Assembly: GCA_905181645.1 (NCBI GenBank)
Contig: CAJIYN010000001.1
Location: 1-64,000, forward strand
From: an uncultured SAR86 cluster bacterium
GTDB taxonomy: Bacteria > Pseudomonadota > Gammaproteobacteria > Magnimaribacterales > D2472
Length of the DNA: 64,000 bases
Reading direction: 5' to 3'
The translations under genes and the position numbers were made by a program. Positions 46,815 through 60,973 of the stretch are shown here, in pieces (positions within the stretch are counted from its first letter, which is position 1; each line of letters begins with the position of its first letter). The notes under the pieces are model-generated. The model was not told the origin of the DNA. It ran no database searches and was given only the letters and a program-made list of their open reading frames with translations.

Positions 46815-48183
46815 ATGAAACTTATTGAATCTATATTTCGAGAATATGATATTAGAGGTACTTATCCAGAAGAAATAAATGAAGAAATTATATCAATAAT
46901 TGGTCAAGCAATAGCATTAAAGTGCAAAGAGGAAGGTGTTACCGAAATTTCAGTTGGAAGAGATGGGAGGTTATCTGGAGAGACGTTATTGGATTCTATG
47001 TGCAGCTCTTTAGCCAGATCAGGTATTTCAGTTACAAATATTGGATTAGTTACAAGCCCTATTTTGTATTATGCAGCTAAGAACAGTGATTCTAAGAGCG
47101 GTATTATGATTACTGGTAGTCATAACCCCAAAGATGATAATGGGATTAAGAAGGAATGAATGTAAGGGTGTGTTCATTTCCGGAAGGAGAAGATCCCGAT
47201 AGTTTTGCTAAAAGTCATACTAAAGAAGAAATAATTAAATTAGATATCATTGAAGATTATATAAATGATGTTTTACAAAAAATAACATTAGATAAACCGG
47301 AAAATTTAAAAGTTATAATTGATTGCGGCAATGGCGCTGCTGGATGTGTTGCTCCTGAATTATTTAAAAGACTGGGTTGTAATGTAATTAATCTTTTTAC
47401 AGAAATTGATGGAAATTTTCCTAATCATCATCCAGATCCAGGAAAACTTGAAAACCTAAAAGATCTAATAGAATCTGTTAAGAAAGAAAATGCAGATCTT
47501 GGTCTTGCATTTGATGGTGATGGCGACAGAGTTGGATTAGTTACCGAAAAAGGTAATGTAGTTTTTCCAGATAAAATTATGATGCTTTTTGCTAAAGATA
47601 TATTAGCAAGAAACAATGGCGGTCAAATTATATTTGATGTGAAGTGCTCAAACTTACTTGCAGAAATTATTAAAACAAATGGTGGAGAGCCAATTATGTC
47701 ACCCACCGGACATTTCCATATAAAAAATAAGCTTAGAGAAACAAATGCTTTGCTTGCAGGAGAAATGAGTGGTCATATATTTTTTAATGATGATTGGTAT
47801 GGATTTGATGATGGTCATTATTCTGCTTTTAGACTAATAGTTGAAGTTCAACTGGACTTTCATTTTCAATAGATGAAATGATTTCTAAATTACCAAAATC
47901 ATTTTCTACACCCGAACTTAATATCTATGCGAGTGATGATAGTAAGTTTGATATTGTTAAAAAGTTTGCAGAGGAGTGCTCTTTGGATGGAAACAAAATA
48001 ACAATTGATGGTTTGCGGATTGAATTTAGTAACGGATGGGGTTTGTTAAGAGCATCGAATACAACACCTAAACTAGTATTAAGATTTGAAGGAAATAGTG
48101 AGGATGACCTCAAAAAAATTCAGGAAAACTTTATAAATGAATTTAAAAGAATATGTCCTGAAATTGATCCAACTATGCATTAG
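46815..48183 (+). CDS. algC: Phosphomannomutase/phosphoglucomutase, AlgC-like (patched)
   Basis: Interconverts hexose 1- and 6-phosphates for surface polysaccharide precursors. SIFREYDIRGTYPEEINEEI, VGRDGRLSG, the phosphoserine loop ITGSHNPKDDNGIK, the metal loop AFDGDGDRVGLV, AGEMSGHIFF and the phosphate-binding RASNTTPKLVLR. A dnaG-like patch at 47155-47228 follows the phosphoserine loop, and an indel lies near 47870. ATG 46815 is preferred to 46809 because AAAGGA then lies 6 nt upstream. Followed by slmA, as in Pseudomonas-type order. Confidence 0.92.
47155..47228 (+). other. Foreign fragment: DNA primase (DnaG) TOPRIM-end
   Basis: The frame entering the second part of algC reads NVRVCSFPEGEDPDSFAKSH, close to the DnaG TOPRIM stretch VRVxxxPxGEDPDSF, in the form common in Bacteroidetes. 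AlgC has no such sequence; a loop of its first domain is expected here (MxLGGxxL...). About 70 nt, the shortest convincing patch. Confidence 0.65.
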
Positions 48184-48208
48184 AATGAATAAAAACTATT
48201 ATTAAAAA

Positions 48209-48779
48209 TTGAAAGGCGATAGAAAACAAATAATACTTCAATCACTAGCTGGACTTCTAGAAGAAAGAAATTTATCAAAAGTTACTACAGCTGTTTTAGC
48301 AGAAAAATCAGGAATAACTGAAGCTGCGCTTTATAGACATTTTCCTAGTAAAAGATCGATATTTTCTGAACTTTTTGGATTTTGTGATGATGCTATTTTT
48401 TCTAAATGTGCTGAGATTAAAAAATCAGATTTAAATTCTGAAGAGAAGATAAAAAATATATTTCTATTTTTTATTATATTTCTTGAAAAAAATAAAGGTT
48501 TTGCAAGAATTTTATCAAGGGAAGCGCTTAGTTCTGATGAGCAAAACGTAACTGATGCGGTGAATCAATTTTTTGAAAGATTAGGAATTAAATATTAAAC
48601 AAATACTTGCTGCAGATGCTAATAAGCTTATTGCTCAACCTGGAATATCTGCTCAACTAATAGTTACTTTGTTAGAGGGAACTGTCTCTAGATATATTCG
48701 ATCTAAATTTAAAGAGGCTCCTTCAAGTTATTCTGAAAATATATGGACCTTAGCAGTCTTAGCCACTTTTAAAGATTAA
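48209..48779 (+). CDS. slmA: Nucleoid occlusion factor SlmA (TetR fold, one frameshift)
   Basis: DNA-bound inhibitor of FtsZ that keeps division away from nucleoids. GDRKQIILQSLAGLLEERN, then the helix-turn-helix TEAALYRHFPSKRSIFSELF, RILSREALSSDEQNV, and after one indel near 48595 LIVTLLEGTVSRYIRSKFKE, which matches SlmA's SRFVRSEFK end. About 190 residues. Start uncertain: TTG 48209, or an upstream ATG at 48184 if an indel lies between. TetR repressors in general are the alternative, but the SlmA-specific ends and the algC neighbour favour SlmA. Confidence 0.82.
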
Positions 48780-51218
48780 TTAGGAATATTTTCGTTTAGA
48801 AATAATTCAAAATATGTATTTTTATCACTTGGATTTGCTATCTCCCCAGTTGATTTATTGACCTTTACATAAGATATGCCACTAGGAATTGTTATCTTTG
48901 ATTCAGGAAGAGAATCTAAGGCTAAACTCATATAATCGACCCAAATTGGAAGAGCGATACTTGAGCCATATTCATTATCACCAAGAGAAGTAAAATCATC
49001 AGTACCAACCCAAACAGTTGTAACAAGATCATCATGAAAGCCTGAAAACCAAGTGCTTTTTGCATCATTGGTTGTTCCTGTTTTTCCTGCAATATCTGAT
49101 CTTTTTAAGATGCTAGTTTTACGACCAGTAGACCCTCTTCGAGTATGTTCCCTTAAAATATCTTTAACAATATCTATGATTTGCTATACAATGATTTAGA
49201 AGATTAAGCTTTTAATGCCTCTACAATTTTAGCCTCTAGCTCTGTAGTATTCAACCAAGGAAATGCTGTCATATTGGAAGTTATATCTGTTGCTTTATTC
49301 TCATCAAGATTTTTATGCAAAAAAACTTGATTTCCATTCCTATCTAGAATTTTTGATACATAGTGTAAATCTACCAAGTAACCATTATTGGCTATCACGC
49401 CATAAGATCTTGCTACTTCAGCTGGTGAAAAATTGCCTGATCCTAGCGCTAAAGATAAGTCATTAGGAAGCCTATTTCTTTCAAAACCAAATTTTGAAAT
49501 ATAATTATTGGCTTTGGAAATACCCAATTCCCTTAAAAGTTTTATTGATACAATATTCAGTGACTGGACTAGTCCTTCTCTGAGTCTAGTGGGTCCATAA
49601 AACTTACCAGTATAATTTTCTGGTCTCCAAAAACTTTCAAGATTCTCATCATTAAAAATAATGGGTGCATCATTAATAAGAGATGATGGATTGTAATTAT
49701 TTGCAAAGGCAGATGCATACACAAATGGTTTGAAGCTTGAGCCAGTTTGAGGAAACGACAGTCTAACTCGGTCAAAAAGACCATCATTAAAAGATGAACC
49801 TCCAACATAACTTGAGATACTTCCTGTTTTTGGATCTATTGATATAAGCGCAGCTTCAGCCAGAGGAATTTGATCAAGAATAATGGCATCATTAATTGAT
49901 TTTAGATAAATAAAGTCGCCCGGTTTAATTAAATCATAAAAATTCTGCGGTGCTGATCCTCTTGAATTAATAGATATATACCTTCTCGCCCATTTATAAA
50001 TTTCATCATTCCATTCAAGAATTACAATTTTAAGATCTTCATTTAGGTATTTAAAATTATCTTCATTTACATCAATAACTATCCCTCTTTGATGAGAATG
50101 CATAAAAATATTAGAATCAAAAGTATTTCTTACTCTAATAATTAGAGTGTCTTTTATATCTAAAAAATCAAAACTTTCTTCGAGTCCTTCTGTAAGAGGA
50201 GAGTAATTAAGATTTGATAAAGCATCTAAATCCTCTATAGAAAATATCTCTAAATAATTATTTTTTGAACGCCATCCGTGCCTTTTATCATATTCTGATA
50301 ATCTTTCCGATATACTTTCTATTGCTTTACTCTGAAGTTTTGAGTCTATTGTTGAATAGACTTTCCAGCCCTCACTATAGGCTCTTAAGCCATATCTATT
50401 TATGACCTCTTGTCGAATTAATTCAGCTAAGTGTCGTGAATCTAGATCATAAGACTTGATATTCTTTGAAATATTTACAGGCTCAGATACGGCCACTAAA
50501 TAATCCTCATGACTTATATACTTTAGTTTTAGCATTCTTCCAAGAATCCAATTTCGTCTTGATTTTGTTCTTTCTGGAGCTCTTATAGGATTTACTCTTG
50601 ATGGAAGCTGCGCTAATGAAGCAATCAAGGCGCTTTCTGCAAGAGTCAACTCTTTAGAGGTTTTACCAAAATAAGTATCAGCAGCTGACTCAATTCCATA
50701 AGATCTATTGCCTAAAAAAATACTATTAACATAAAGTTCAAAAATTTCATTTTTACTGGCTGAACTTTCTAACTGATAGGCAAGCAAGATTTCTTTTTTC
50801 TTATTACTGTTTGATCTCTTGTTAAGACATAGCCCCTTACAACTTGCATCGAAATAGTTCCACCTCCACCAAAACAACCATTGGGGCCAATACATCTTAC
50901 AAAAGATCTAATAATTCCTGTGTAACTAATACCCTGATGATTAAAAAAACCATCATCTTCTGCAGCTAAAAAAGCATTTTTAATATCAATAGGTATATCT
51001 TGAAAATCTAAAGGCCTTCTTTTAATCTCTCCAAACTCACCAATTAACACTCCATCTTCTGTATATACCTTTAAAGGCATTTGTAGTTGAGATTGATCAA
51101 CTAGTGATATCTCTGGAAGATTTGGTTTTAAATAAAGAAAAATGATTAATGTTGTTAATATTCCAAGGCTTGTCACAGCCATGCTAGACCAGAATAAAAA
51201 CTTAATTACTTTTGCCAT
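48776..51218 (-). CDS. mrcA: Penicillin-binding protein 1A (frameshifted)
   Basis: Class A peptidoglycan synthase. N-terminal membrane helix at about residues 8-32; transglycosylase motifs AAEDDGFFNHQGI (catalytic Glu) and GGGTISMQVVRGYVLTR, then KNEIFELYVNSIFLGNRSYG. Transpeptidase: TGSSFKPFVYASAF (SxxK serine), GLVQSLNIVSIKLL (SxN), and beyond an indel at about 49195 AGKTGTTNDAKSTWFSG (KTG). An OB-like insert lies between (about 49850-50250). About 813 residues. Indels near 50830 and 49200. Four-base tail overlap with slmA. Confidence 0.95.
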
Positions 51219-51338
51219 AACTTTAAAAATTGATTGTGCATATTTTAATCTAAGATTTAATGAATATATCTTTTATTGCACTAAAAGACTATTTTATAGA
51301 GTTCAATGTTAAAATCTTGCCCATAAATTAGTAATATT
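51219..51338. promoter_or_regulatory. Divergent mrcA/aroK intergenic region
   Basis: 120 nt of AT-rich DNA between two divergently transcribed genes, so it must carry both promoters. GTTAAAAT at 51307-51314 is a possible -10 for aroK; no clear -35 was seen. No repeat or palindrome stands out. Confidence 0.35.
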
Positions 51339-51847
51339 ATGAATATCTTTATAGTTGGTCCTATGGGATCAGGAAAATCCACCGTTGGCAACAAGAAACT
51401 AGTGAATTATTTTTGTCTTTTTTAGATACAGATGATGAAATCGAAAAAGGTACAGGTGCTTCTATAGATTGGATATTTGATCTAGAGGGTGAAGAGGGTT
51501 TTAGAAAAAGAGAAAGTTCTGTGTTAAATGATTTAGCTGGAATGAATTCTATTGTTCTTTCGACTGGTGGAGGTATCATTTTATCTGATGTAAATAGAGA
51601 TCTTTTGTCAGCAAGAGGAACGGTTTTTTATTTAGATACGCCAATTGATGTTCAGCTAGATAGGACTTCTAAAGATAAAGATAGACCTCTTCTTAAGAAT
51701 GGAGATCCTGGAGAAATTCTTAAAAATTTACATCTAGCTAGAGAAAGTCTTTATAAAGAAGTTGCTGACTATTCTGTCAATACTGAGGGTAAATCGAGTC
51801 AAGAAGTATCTTCTGAAATTATTAAGTTAGTTAAGAACTATGGCTAA
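51339..51847 (+). CDS. aroK: Shikimate kinase (short deletion)
   Basis: Phosphorylates shikimate. MNIFIVGPMGSGKSTVG has the P-loop; LDTDDEIEKGTG, GFRKRESSVL (RxxE) and LSTGGGIIL are family motifs; DRPLLKNGDP holds the lid Arg. Between STVG and LDTDDE the sequence is short and out of frame (should include ETSELFLSF), indicating a deletion near 51385-51395. About 169 residues. ATG 51339. Overlaps aroB by 8 nt. Confidence 0.93.
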
Positions 51848-52726
51848 AATTATCAAGGTTGGTAAAAAAAATTCACAATATGATGTTGTTATAGCAAGAA
51901 ATGCTATTACAAAAACTATATCATCTGCAATAAAATCTTATAATAAAATTCTTATAGTCACTGATGATGGTCTCCCTAAAAAATACTTAGCAGAAATAAA
52001 GAAACTTATTCCAAAATCTAAAAAAGTTTATATATATATTCTTCCTGCTGGAGAGAAATCTAAATCAATAAAATCTTTCAATTTAATTCTTGAAAACCTA
52101 GCATCTCTTAAGTTTGACAGAACAGACTGTTTGATTGCTCTTGGAGGAGGAATGGTTGGAGACATTACTGGTTTTGTTGCCTCTACATATCTTCGAGGCA
52201 TAGATTTTATTCAAATTCCTACAACACTTTTATCACAAGTTGACTCGTCTATTGGAGGAAAAACTGGAATCAATATAAGCCAAGGTAAAAATCTAGTTGG
52301 AGCTTTTTATAATCCTAAAAAAGTTTTTATTTCATTGAGTTATTTACAAACTTTGTCAGACAAAGAATATAAATCTGGTTTAGGTGAAGTTATAAAATAT
52401 GCATTTATTTTAAATAAAAAACTTCATAAAATTTTAAAATCTAATACAGGGTTAGTTCTTTCTAGAGATCTCAAAATCCTTGAAGAGATTGTCTACGCTC
52501 ATGTAAAGATAAGTCGATCATCGTTTCTCAGGATGAATTTGAGCATGGAAAGAGGGCGCTATTAAATTTTGGGCATACTTTTGGGCATGCTATAGAGAAT
52601 ACTTTTGGTTATGGGGTCTACTTGCATGGGGAGGCTGTTTCTATTGGTATGTGTATGGCTTCAATGCTATCGCAGTTCGAAGGAGAATTGTCCCAAACTG
52701 ACTTTGAGCGAATTCAGAGTTTCTGA
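51840..52726 (+). CDS. aroB: 3-dehydroquinate synthase (3' end missing, one frameshift)
   Basis: Second step of the shikimate pathway. [70 protein letters not shown], and after one indel near 52525 [18 protein letters not shown] with the zinc His and [17 protein letters not shown]. The family has about 350-370 residues; this stops near 295 where the sequence turns into an unidentified patch leading into gltB on the other strand. The natural aroB neighbour is therefore unknown. Confidence 0.93.
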
Positions 52727-52925
52727 GACTTTTTAACAGTTCCTAAGTCAACAGCATCGTCATTAAGACTCATATCAACTTCGTCTAGAGTTACACCAGC
52801 AGTGTCTAAAGTTTCTTTAGATAAACCTTTGCCGCTAATAACATCTTTATTAAAAGCCTTTAAAAAATCTAAAACTTGATTTCCATCTTTAAAGCTTTGC
52901 TTCCAGCCTACTGTTTCTAGTAGCC
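52727..52925 (-). other. Unidentified fragment joining aroB and gltB
   Basis: The minus strand reads LLETVGWKQSFKDGNQVLDF then KAFNKDVISGKGLSKETLDT and AGVTLDEVDMSLNDDAVDLG to a stop at 52714. It is in frame with the preceding gltB codons but unlike any GltB C-terminus, and aroB ends at its other side. About 200 nt. Looks like a phage or small structural protein C-terminus; not identified. Confidence 0.5.
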
Positions 52926-55900
52926 AAAAAAGTTGTTCATATTTATCGAAATCGTCATACATTTCTTTGGATCTTAAGCTTTTAGTCTCTTGATAGTGAT
53001 TTAATATTGAGCACTGGAGGAGTGTTCGATGAGATTCCATATCTTCATTAATAATTCTATCTATATTTACTAGACCTCTATTACATTTATCAAAGAAGGA
53101 CTTATCTTCATCCAAAATAAAAGCCATTCCTCCCGTCATACCAGCACCAAAATTATCTCCTACTTCTCCTAAGAACTGTTACATGACCACCTGTCATGTA
53201 TTCGCAACAATGATCTCCAGCTCCCTCTATTATAAATGTTTGCTCCTGAATTTCTAACTGCAAATCTTTCACCAGCTGAGCCAGCAACATATATTTCCCC
53301 ACCTGTCGCACCATATAAACAAGTATTACCAACTAAAGTTGTCTCACTACTTTGTGCGTAATGACTTGTATTTTTAATGACTATTTTCCCACCATTCATT
53401 CCCTTTCCAACATAGTCATTAGCATCACCTTTTAAAATAGATTAATGCCATTTGCATTCCAACAACCAAAACTTTGACCTGCAGAACCTTTAAAGTTAAG
53501 AGTTATTGGTTTCTCTAATCCAGATTCACCAAATGTATTAGCTATAAATCCAGATGCCGAAGCTCCTATAGATCTATCTGTATTCATTATTTTGTAATCA
53601 AATGATTCTGTCTTGCCTTCTTTTATACATGGCTTTATATCTTTTAATATTTTCTTAGCAAGAGTACCTTTGTCCCATGGATCATTTTGTTTTACTTGGC
53701 AATAATAAGGCTCTTTAATAGTTTTATTTTGATACAGTAGATCTTCAAGATTTACTTTTTTAAGAACTTCTATAATTCTAGAATTTATTTTATCTGAATC
53801 GTTCCACTCAGTTTTCTAGTTTAGAAACTCCCATTTCGCTTAGGTGTCGTCTCACATCATCAGCTATAAATTTAAAATAATTTACAACTTTTTCTTTCTC
53901 ACCAATAAAATGATGATTAATAATGTCTTTTCTTTGAGTTGCTACACCTGTTGCGCAATTATTCAAATGGCATATTCTTAAATATTTGCATCCCATAGCT
54001 ATCATTGGGCCTGTTCCAAAACCAAATGATTCTGCTCCAAGAACAGCAGCTTTAATTACATCTAATCCAGTTTTCATTCCGCCGTCTGTTTGGAGTCTAA
54101 TATTTCCTCTTAAGCCACTTTCACGGAGAGCTTGATGAGCTTCTGCTAAACCAAGCTCCCATGGTGAACCGGCATATCTGATTGAAGATAAGGGGCTTGC
54201 CCCCGTTCCTCCATCATGTCCTGATATCGTAATTAAATCTGCATAAGCTTTAGCTACTCCTGCAGCGATAGTCCCTACTCCGGGTTCTGATACTAGTTTT
54301 ACCGAAACTAAGGCTTTTGGATTTACTTGTTTAAGATCATAAATTAGTTGGGCCAAGTCTTCAATTGAGTAAATATCATGATGAGGTGGGGGAGATATTA
54401 AAGTTATACCAGGGGTTGAATATCTTAATTTAGCAATTAATTTATTTACCTTACCACCAGGTAATTGACCACCCTCTCCAGGTTTAGCTCCTTGTGCAAT
54501 TTTAATTTGTAATACTTCTGCATTTACTAAATAATGAGGTGTTACACCAAATCTGCCAGATGCTATCTGTTTTATCTTAGACATCTTTGATGTGCCATAT
54601 CGCTCAACAGCTTCGCCACCTTCACCTGAATTAGATCTTCCTCCAAGAGCATTCATGGCTTCCGCTAGAGTCTCATGAGCGTCAGGTGATAAAGCACCCA
54701 GGCTCATTCCAGCTGAATCAAATCTTGTTAAGATTGATTTTTGATCTTCTACACTTTTTATAGAAATTGGGTTTTCTTTTTTTACTTCCAATAAATCTCT
54801 AAGCATTGCTGGCGGCCTTGTATCAACAAGTTTTGCATACTCTTCATACAAATCAATTGAATTTGAAGAAACTGCCTCTTGTAGTTTTTTAACTATCTCA
54901 GGATTATATGTATGGTATTCGCCGCCATGAATGTATTTTAATAAGCCACCAACATTCATATCAGATAAATTAGACCTAGCATAATCATCTAGAGCTCTTA
55001 AAGACTTATCTAAATCTTTAAAACTTTTACCTTCTATTCTACTAGTAGTATTTGTGAAACAAGTTTCTACAATTTGAGTATTTAAGCCAACTATTTCAAA
55101 AAGTTGTGAGCCTCTATAACTAGATATAGTAGAAATTCCCATTTTTGAAATTATTTTTAACAATCCTTTATTAATTCCTTTTCTATATCTTGCGCAATTC
55201 TCGTTTGCATCGCCCTTCAACTCATTTTTATGAGTTAAATCTAAGATACTTTGATAAGCAAGCCATGGAAATACTGCCGTGGCTCCGAAACCAATCAAGC
55301 ATGCGATATGATGAGTATCTCGAGCAGATGCTGAACTAACAATCAGATTTGTATCTGCTCTTAACCCAAGCCTAACAAGCTCTTGGTGAACAGCCCCTAA
55401 GCCCAATAAAGCATTAAGAGGGAGTTGCCCCTTCTTTGGAAGATGCTCATCTAGATGAATAATTGATGCGCCAGACTTAACAGCATTTACAACATCAGTC
55501 TTCAGTAATTTTATTGCTTTCTTGAGACTTATTGATTTATCAAAAGATAAAGAAAATTCAGCAAATTTAAAATATTTATTTTCTAATATATTATTTAAGG
55601 TATCTCGTTTTACATTATTATCTATGAAGTTATTAATCTCTTTGCATGCTCAGGAGTTTCTTCATATACATTTAATTCAGGACCAAAACATGTCTCAAGA
55701 CTCATAACCTTGTTTTCTCTTAAAGAGTCAATTGGGGGATTGGTTACTTGAGCAAATTGTTGTCTGAAAAAGTCATATAACTGTCTATGCATTTTTGACA
55801 TGACTGCTAAGGCAGTATCATCGCCCATTGAGCCAGTGCCTTCTTGAGAATCAACTGCCAAAGGTTTTATAACCGAGCTTCGCTCCTCTTTAAATAAAAG

Positions 55901-57273
55901 AAATAATTTTGATGCAGTTAAAAAATCTTTTTGTGATATTTTTTTTAAGCCAGGACCACCAAAATCATTTAAAGAAGATTCAATATACACAGCATGTTTC
56001 TTTAACCACTTTCTGTAAGGGTTCTGAGTTTTGAGATGATTGTCTATATATTCTTCATCATGAAGTTCACCAGTTTCAGTATTAATAGCTAATATTCCAC
56101 CTGGCTTGACTCTTCCTTTTGTAAGGATAGATAAATCATCAGTTGGATTAACCCCAGTCTCTGAAGCAACGGTAATTAAACCTTCTTCATCTATTTGATA
56201 TCTAGCAGGTCTCAATCCATTTCTGTCTAAAACACAGATAGCCCACTTTCCATCAGTCATTACTATTCCTGCAGGGCCATCCCATGCTTCCATGTGCATG
56301 GAGTTATATTCATGAAATGATTTTATTTCTGCATCAAGAATTTGTCCATTCTGCCAAGCAGGCGGAAGAACCATTCTTATAGCTCTAAATATATTAATTC
56401 CACCTTTTTCTAGCAATTCAATCATATTATCTCATGACTAGTGGAAAATGCTGATTCATTAATTAAATGTTTAAATTTAGATAATTTCATATCTAATAAT
56501 TCTCCGGGTTTTCGTGCTTTTGCCCAGTTTCTATTACCTCTAATAGCATTAATTTCACCATTATGTGCCATGAATCTGCATGGCTGCGCAAGATCCCAAC
56601 TTGGAGCTGTATTAGTAGAAAATCTTTGATGAAAAACACAAATTGAAGCTGTGAAATTATTTTTTCGTAAATCTTTGTAAAATCACTAATAGCATTTGGG
56701 AGCATTAAGCCCTTATAAACAATTGTTTGGCTAGACATGCTACAAACGTAAAAACATTTCATCATTATCAAATATAACTTCAATAAATTTTCTTGCTTGC
56801 AAGAGAGCTGATTCAAATAATTCTTTTTGTAAATTATTATTTGGTGATATAAAAAGTTGGTAGATATTAGGTAAGCAATCTAAAGCAATGACTCCTAGTA
56901 TTTTCTTATCAACTGGAACAAGTCTTGTTGCATCTAATTGCAAGCCTTCTTTTTTTAAAATATTATTTAACTTGGGGGGAAGCTCTTTTAGTGAAGAGTC
57001 TAGAAATAGTTGGGCTACAGCAAAATATTTTGGCAATACAAGGTTTTGCTCTTTAAGAATTGAATCTCTAAAAAAGTCATGATCTAAATTAAAAAGCAGT
57101 CCGCAACCATCACCAGTTTTACCATCTGAGCCTATGCCTCCTCTATGCTTCATGCTCTTAAGAGCGCTAATAGATTTAGTAATTACAGAGTGAGATTTAG
57201 TACCATTTCGATTAGTAATTAAACCGAAACCGCAGTTATCTTTGAAATTATTATCTCTGTAAAGTCCAGGCAT
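52925..57273 (-). CDS. gltB: Glutamate synthase large subunit (many frameshifts, C-terminus lost)
   Basis: NADPH-GOGAT alpha subunit. The N-terminal nucleophile is Cys14 in [10 protein letters not shown]; amidotransferase motifs [19 protein letters not shown] and [15 protein letters not shown]; the FMN domain [44 protein letters not shown] and [13 protein letters not shown]; the 3Fe-4S cysteines [12 protein letters not shown] (Cx5Cx4C); and the GxGxG beta-helix end ([20 protein letters not shown]). Indels near 56430, 56720, 55600, 53800, 53440 and 53150. About 1450 residues, close to the family. Confidence 0.95.
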
Positions 57274-57315
57274 TTAGATGATTGATGTGAGTTAGTTGTT
57301 GATAATAGCACAAAA

Positions 57316-57335
57316 GTGTCATACTGTGTCATACC
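57316..57335. repeat. Tandem 10-bp direct repeat between divergent gltB and gltD
   Basis: GTGTCATACT followed at once by GTGTCATACC: two copies, 9 of 10 bases identical, one helical turn apart, 42 nt upstream of the gltB start. The spacing would place two regulator monomers on the same DNA face. No match to a known nitrogen-regulator site was recognised. Confidence 0.55.
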
Positions 57336-57338
57336 TAA

Positions 57339-58992
<1,654 letters not shown>

Positions 58993-58993
<1 letters not shown>

Positions 58994-60028
58994 TGATAGA
59001 CCAATCAATATTTTTAAGAGCTTTAAGAAAAGAGAATAATGAAGTTCCTCCTATTTGGTATATGCGTCAAGCTGGAAGATATCTTCCTGAATACAGAGCT
59101 GTAAGATCAAAATTTAAGAACTTTCTCGATATGTGTAAAGATCCAGATGTATGTTGTGAATTAGCTTTGCAGCCTATTGATAGATTTAATCTTGATGCGA
59201 GTATTTTATTTTCTGATATTCTTACAATTCCTGATGCTTTTAATTTAGGTGTTGAGTTTAAAGAGGGAGAAGGTCCTGTTTTTAATAACCCGATAAGAGA
59301 TACTCAAGCCATCGATAATTTGCCATCATTTGATCCCCAAGATCTGTATTGTTAATTACATTAGCAGCAACTACACTAGTGTTTTTATAAAGAAGTCTTC
59401 CTTTAATAGGTTTTCGCTGTTGACCAAAAACTAAAACAGTGATTAGTAACGAAAAACATAATCAAAAGACTTTGCGATTACTAAAAATTTTATAATAGAC
59501 AATCCAGTTCAAGCCCAATATCTTTTAAAGGTCTATACAGATGCATGTTTTGAATATCTTAAAGAGCAGGTTTTGGCAGGTATTAATGCAATCCAAATCT
59601 TTGATTCTTGGGCTGGTTTATTGAATAAAGATGACTATAAAATATTTTCACTTACTTATATTAATGATCTTGTTAATCAGCTAAAGGATGATCCAGTTAC
59701 AACAGATATTCCTGTAATAGTGTTTGCCAGACAGCCGCAAGGCGGCATTAAGCAACTAAGCGCCTGCAAGCCTGAGTGTATTAGTTTGTATTGGGATGAA
59801 TCTATTGAAGATTCAATTCATATTCTAAAAGGTAATACTGCTATACAGGGCAACCTTAATCCTTTAATTTTAAAGGAAGAAAATTCCATTATTTATAACG
59901 AACTTAAAATCATGCTGGATAAGTTTAAAGACTATCCTGGTTATATCTTTAACCTAGGGCATGGCATTACGCCTGATATTAATCCAGATAAGATTAAGTT
60001 TGTAACCGATACCGTTAGAGAGTTATAA
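58993..60028 (+). CDS. hemE: Uroporphyrinogen decarboxylase (middle replaced)
   Basis: Decarboxylates uroporphyrinogen III to coproporphyrinogen [23 protein letters not shown] is the signature with the catalytic Arg region; [20 protein letters not shown] holds the catalytic Asp. After a foreign stretch the gene resumes with [42 protein letters not shown] and [13 protein letters not shown]. Around 50 residues are missing between 59343 and 59470. The [16 protein letters not shown] segment differs from most relatives. Confidence 0.92.
59345..59465 (-). other. Foreign fragment: Bacteroidetes-like regulatory-domain protein
   Basis: On the minus strand: [20 protein letters not shown] then [16 protein letters not shown], a signal-peptide-like start followed by the beginning of a carboxypeptidase-regulatory-like domain as found in flavobacterial secreted proteins. 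It replaces part of hemE, in the opposite direction. About 120 nt. Confidence 0.55.
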
Positions 60029-60030
60029 GT

Positions 60031-60913
60031 CTACTTTTTTGATTTAGGCTTATCCCATAAACGCATAAGGCCCTCTTGGACACAAGAAGCAACGAGTTGA
60101 CCTTTTTTATTGTATATAGAACCTCTTGAAAACCCTCTAGCATTCCCTGAAACAGGGCTATCAATGTGATATAAAAGCCAATCGCTAAAATCTAACTTAC
60201 CATGGAACCATGTCGCATGATCCAAACTAGCGCTTTGAAGAAGTGGTGACATAAAATTTAGTCCATGTGGATTATTGGCTGTCCCTAATAAGCCCATATC
60301 AGATGCATATAATAATAGTGCTTGATGAATCTTCTCATCCTTTGGCAGTGGCGCCATCGGGTTTCATCCATGTATTTTTATAAGGAGGAGCTTTTTTAGG
60401 GTTTAAGAAATCTTGATCCTCAACTGGCCTCATTTCAATTTCTCTTTCTCGAAGAAACATAGGTAAGTATTTTTTATCAATCTTATGGCTGATTTTCTTT
60501 CTATGCTGCCATTCATTTAAAAGTCCTTCGGGGCCTGGAACATCAGGCATATCAATTTGATGAGTTAGACCTTTTTCTCTTTTTTGAAAAGATATTGATG
60601 AGTTAAATATGGATGGCTTTTACAGTTCTTGTAGTAAAGCTTTTGCCGTCTCTAATCCTATCGACGGTAAAAATAATAGGCTTATCCATCTGCCCTGGTC
60701 TCAAAAAATAAGAATGGAAAGAATGTGCATAATGATCTTTCTCTATAGTTTCATATGCAGCAATAAGAGTTTGTGCCATGACCTGTCCTCCGAAAACTCT
60801 CGCCCAGCCAACATTTTTTCCTGTCCAAGTAAAAATATCTCTATCTATCTTTAAATTTTGTAACTTAATCTATCTTCTAACAGTGGGAGTGAATTATCTG
60901 ATTTCTTACTCAT
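60031..60913 (-). CDS. tesB: Acyl-CoA thioesterase II (frameshifted)
   Basis: Hydrolyses acyl-CoA to fatty acid and CoA; double hot-dog fold. ATG 60913: SKKSDNSLPLLEDRL; then VGWARVFGGQVMAQTLIAA, HSFHSYFLRPGQMDKPI, and in the second hot-dog SASLDHATWFHGKLDF (catalytic Asp in LDHA) and ASCVQEGLMRL (catalytic Gln in QEGL). Indels near 60855, 60600 and 60345. About 294 residues, as in E. coli TesB (286). Converges on hemE with a 2-nt gap. Confidence 0.93.
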
Positions 60914-60973
60914 TTTTAGATGTGCTGTTTTATAATATTACTAATCTTACAATGATTAACAAAAAACTAGAAC

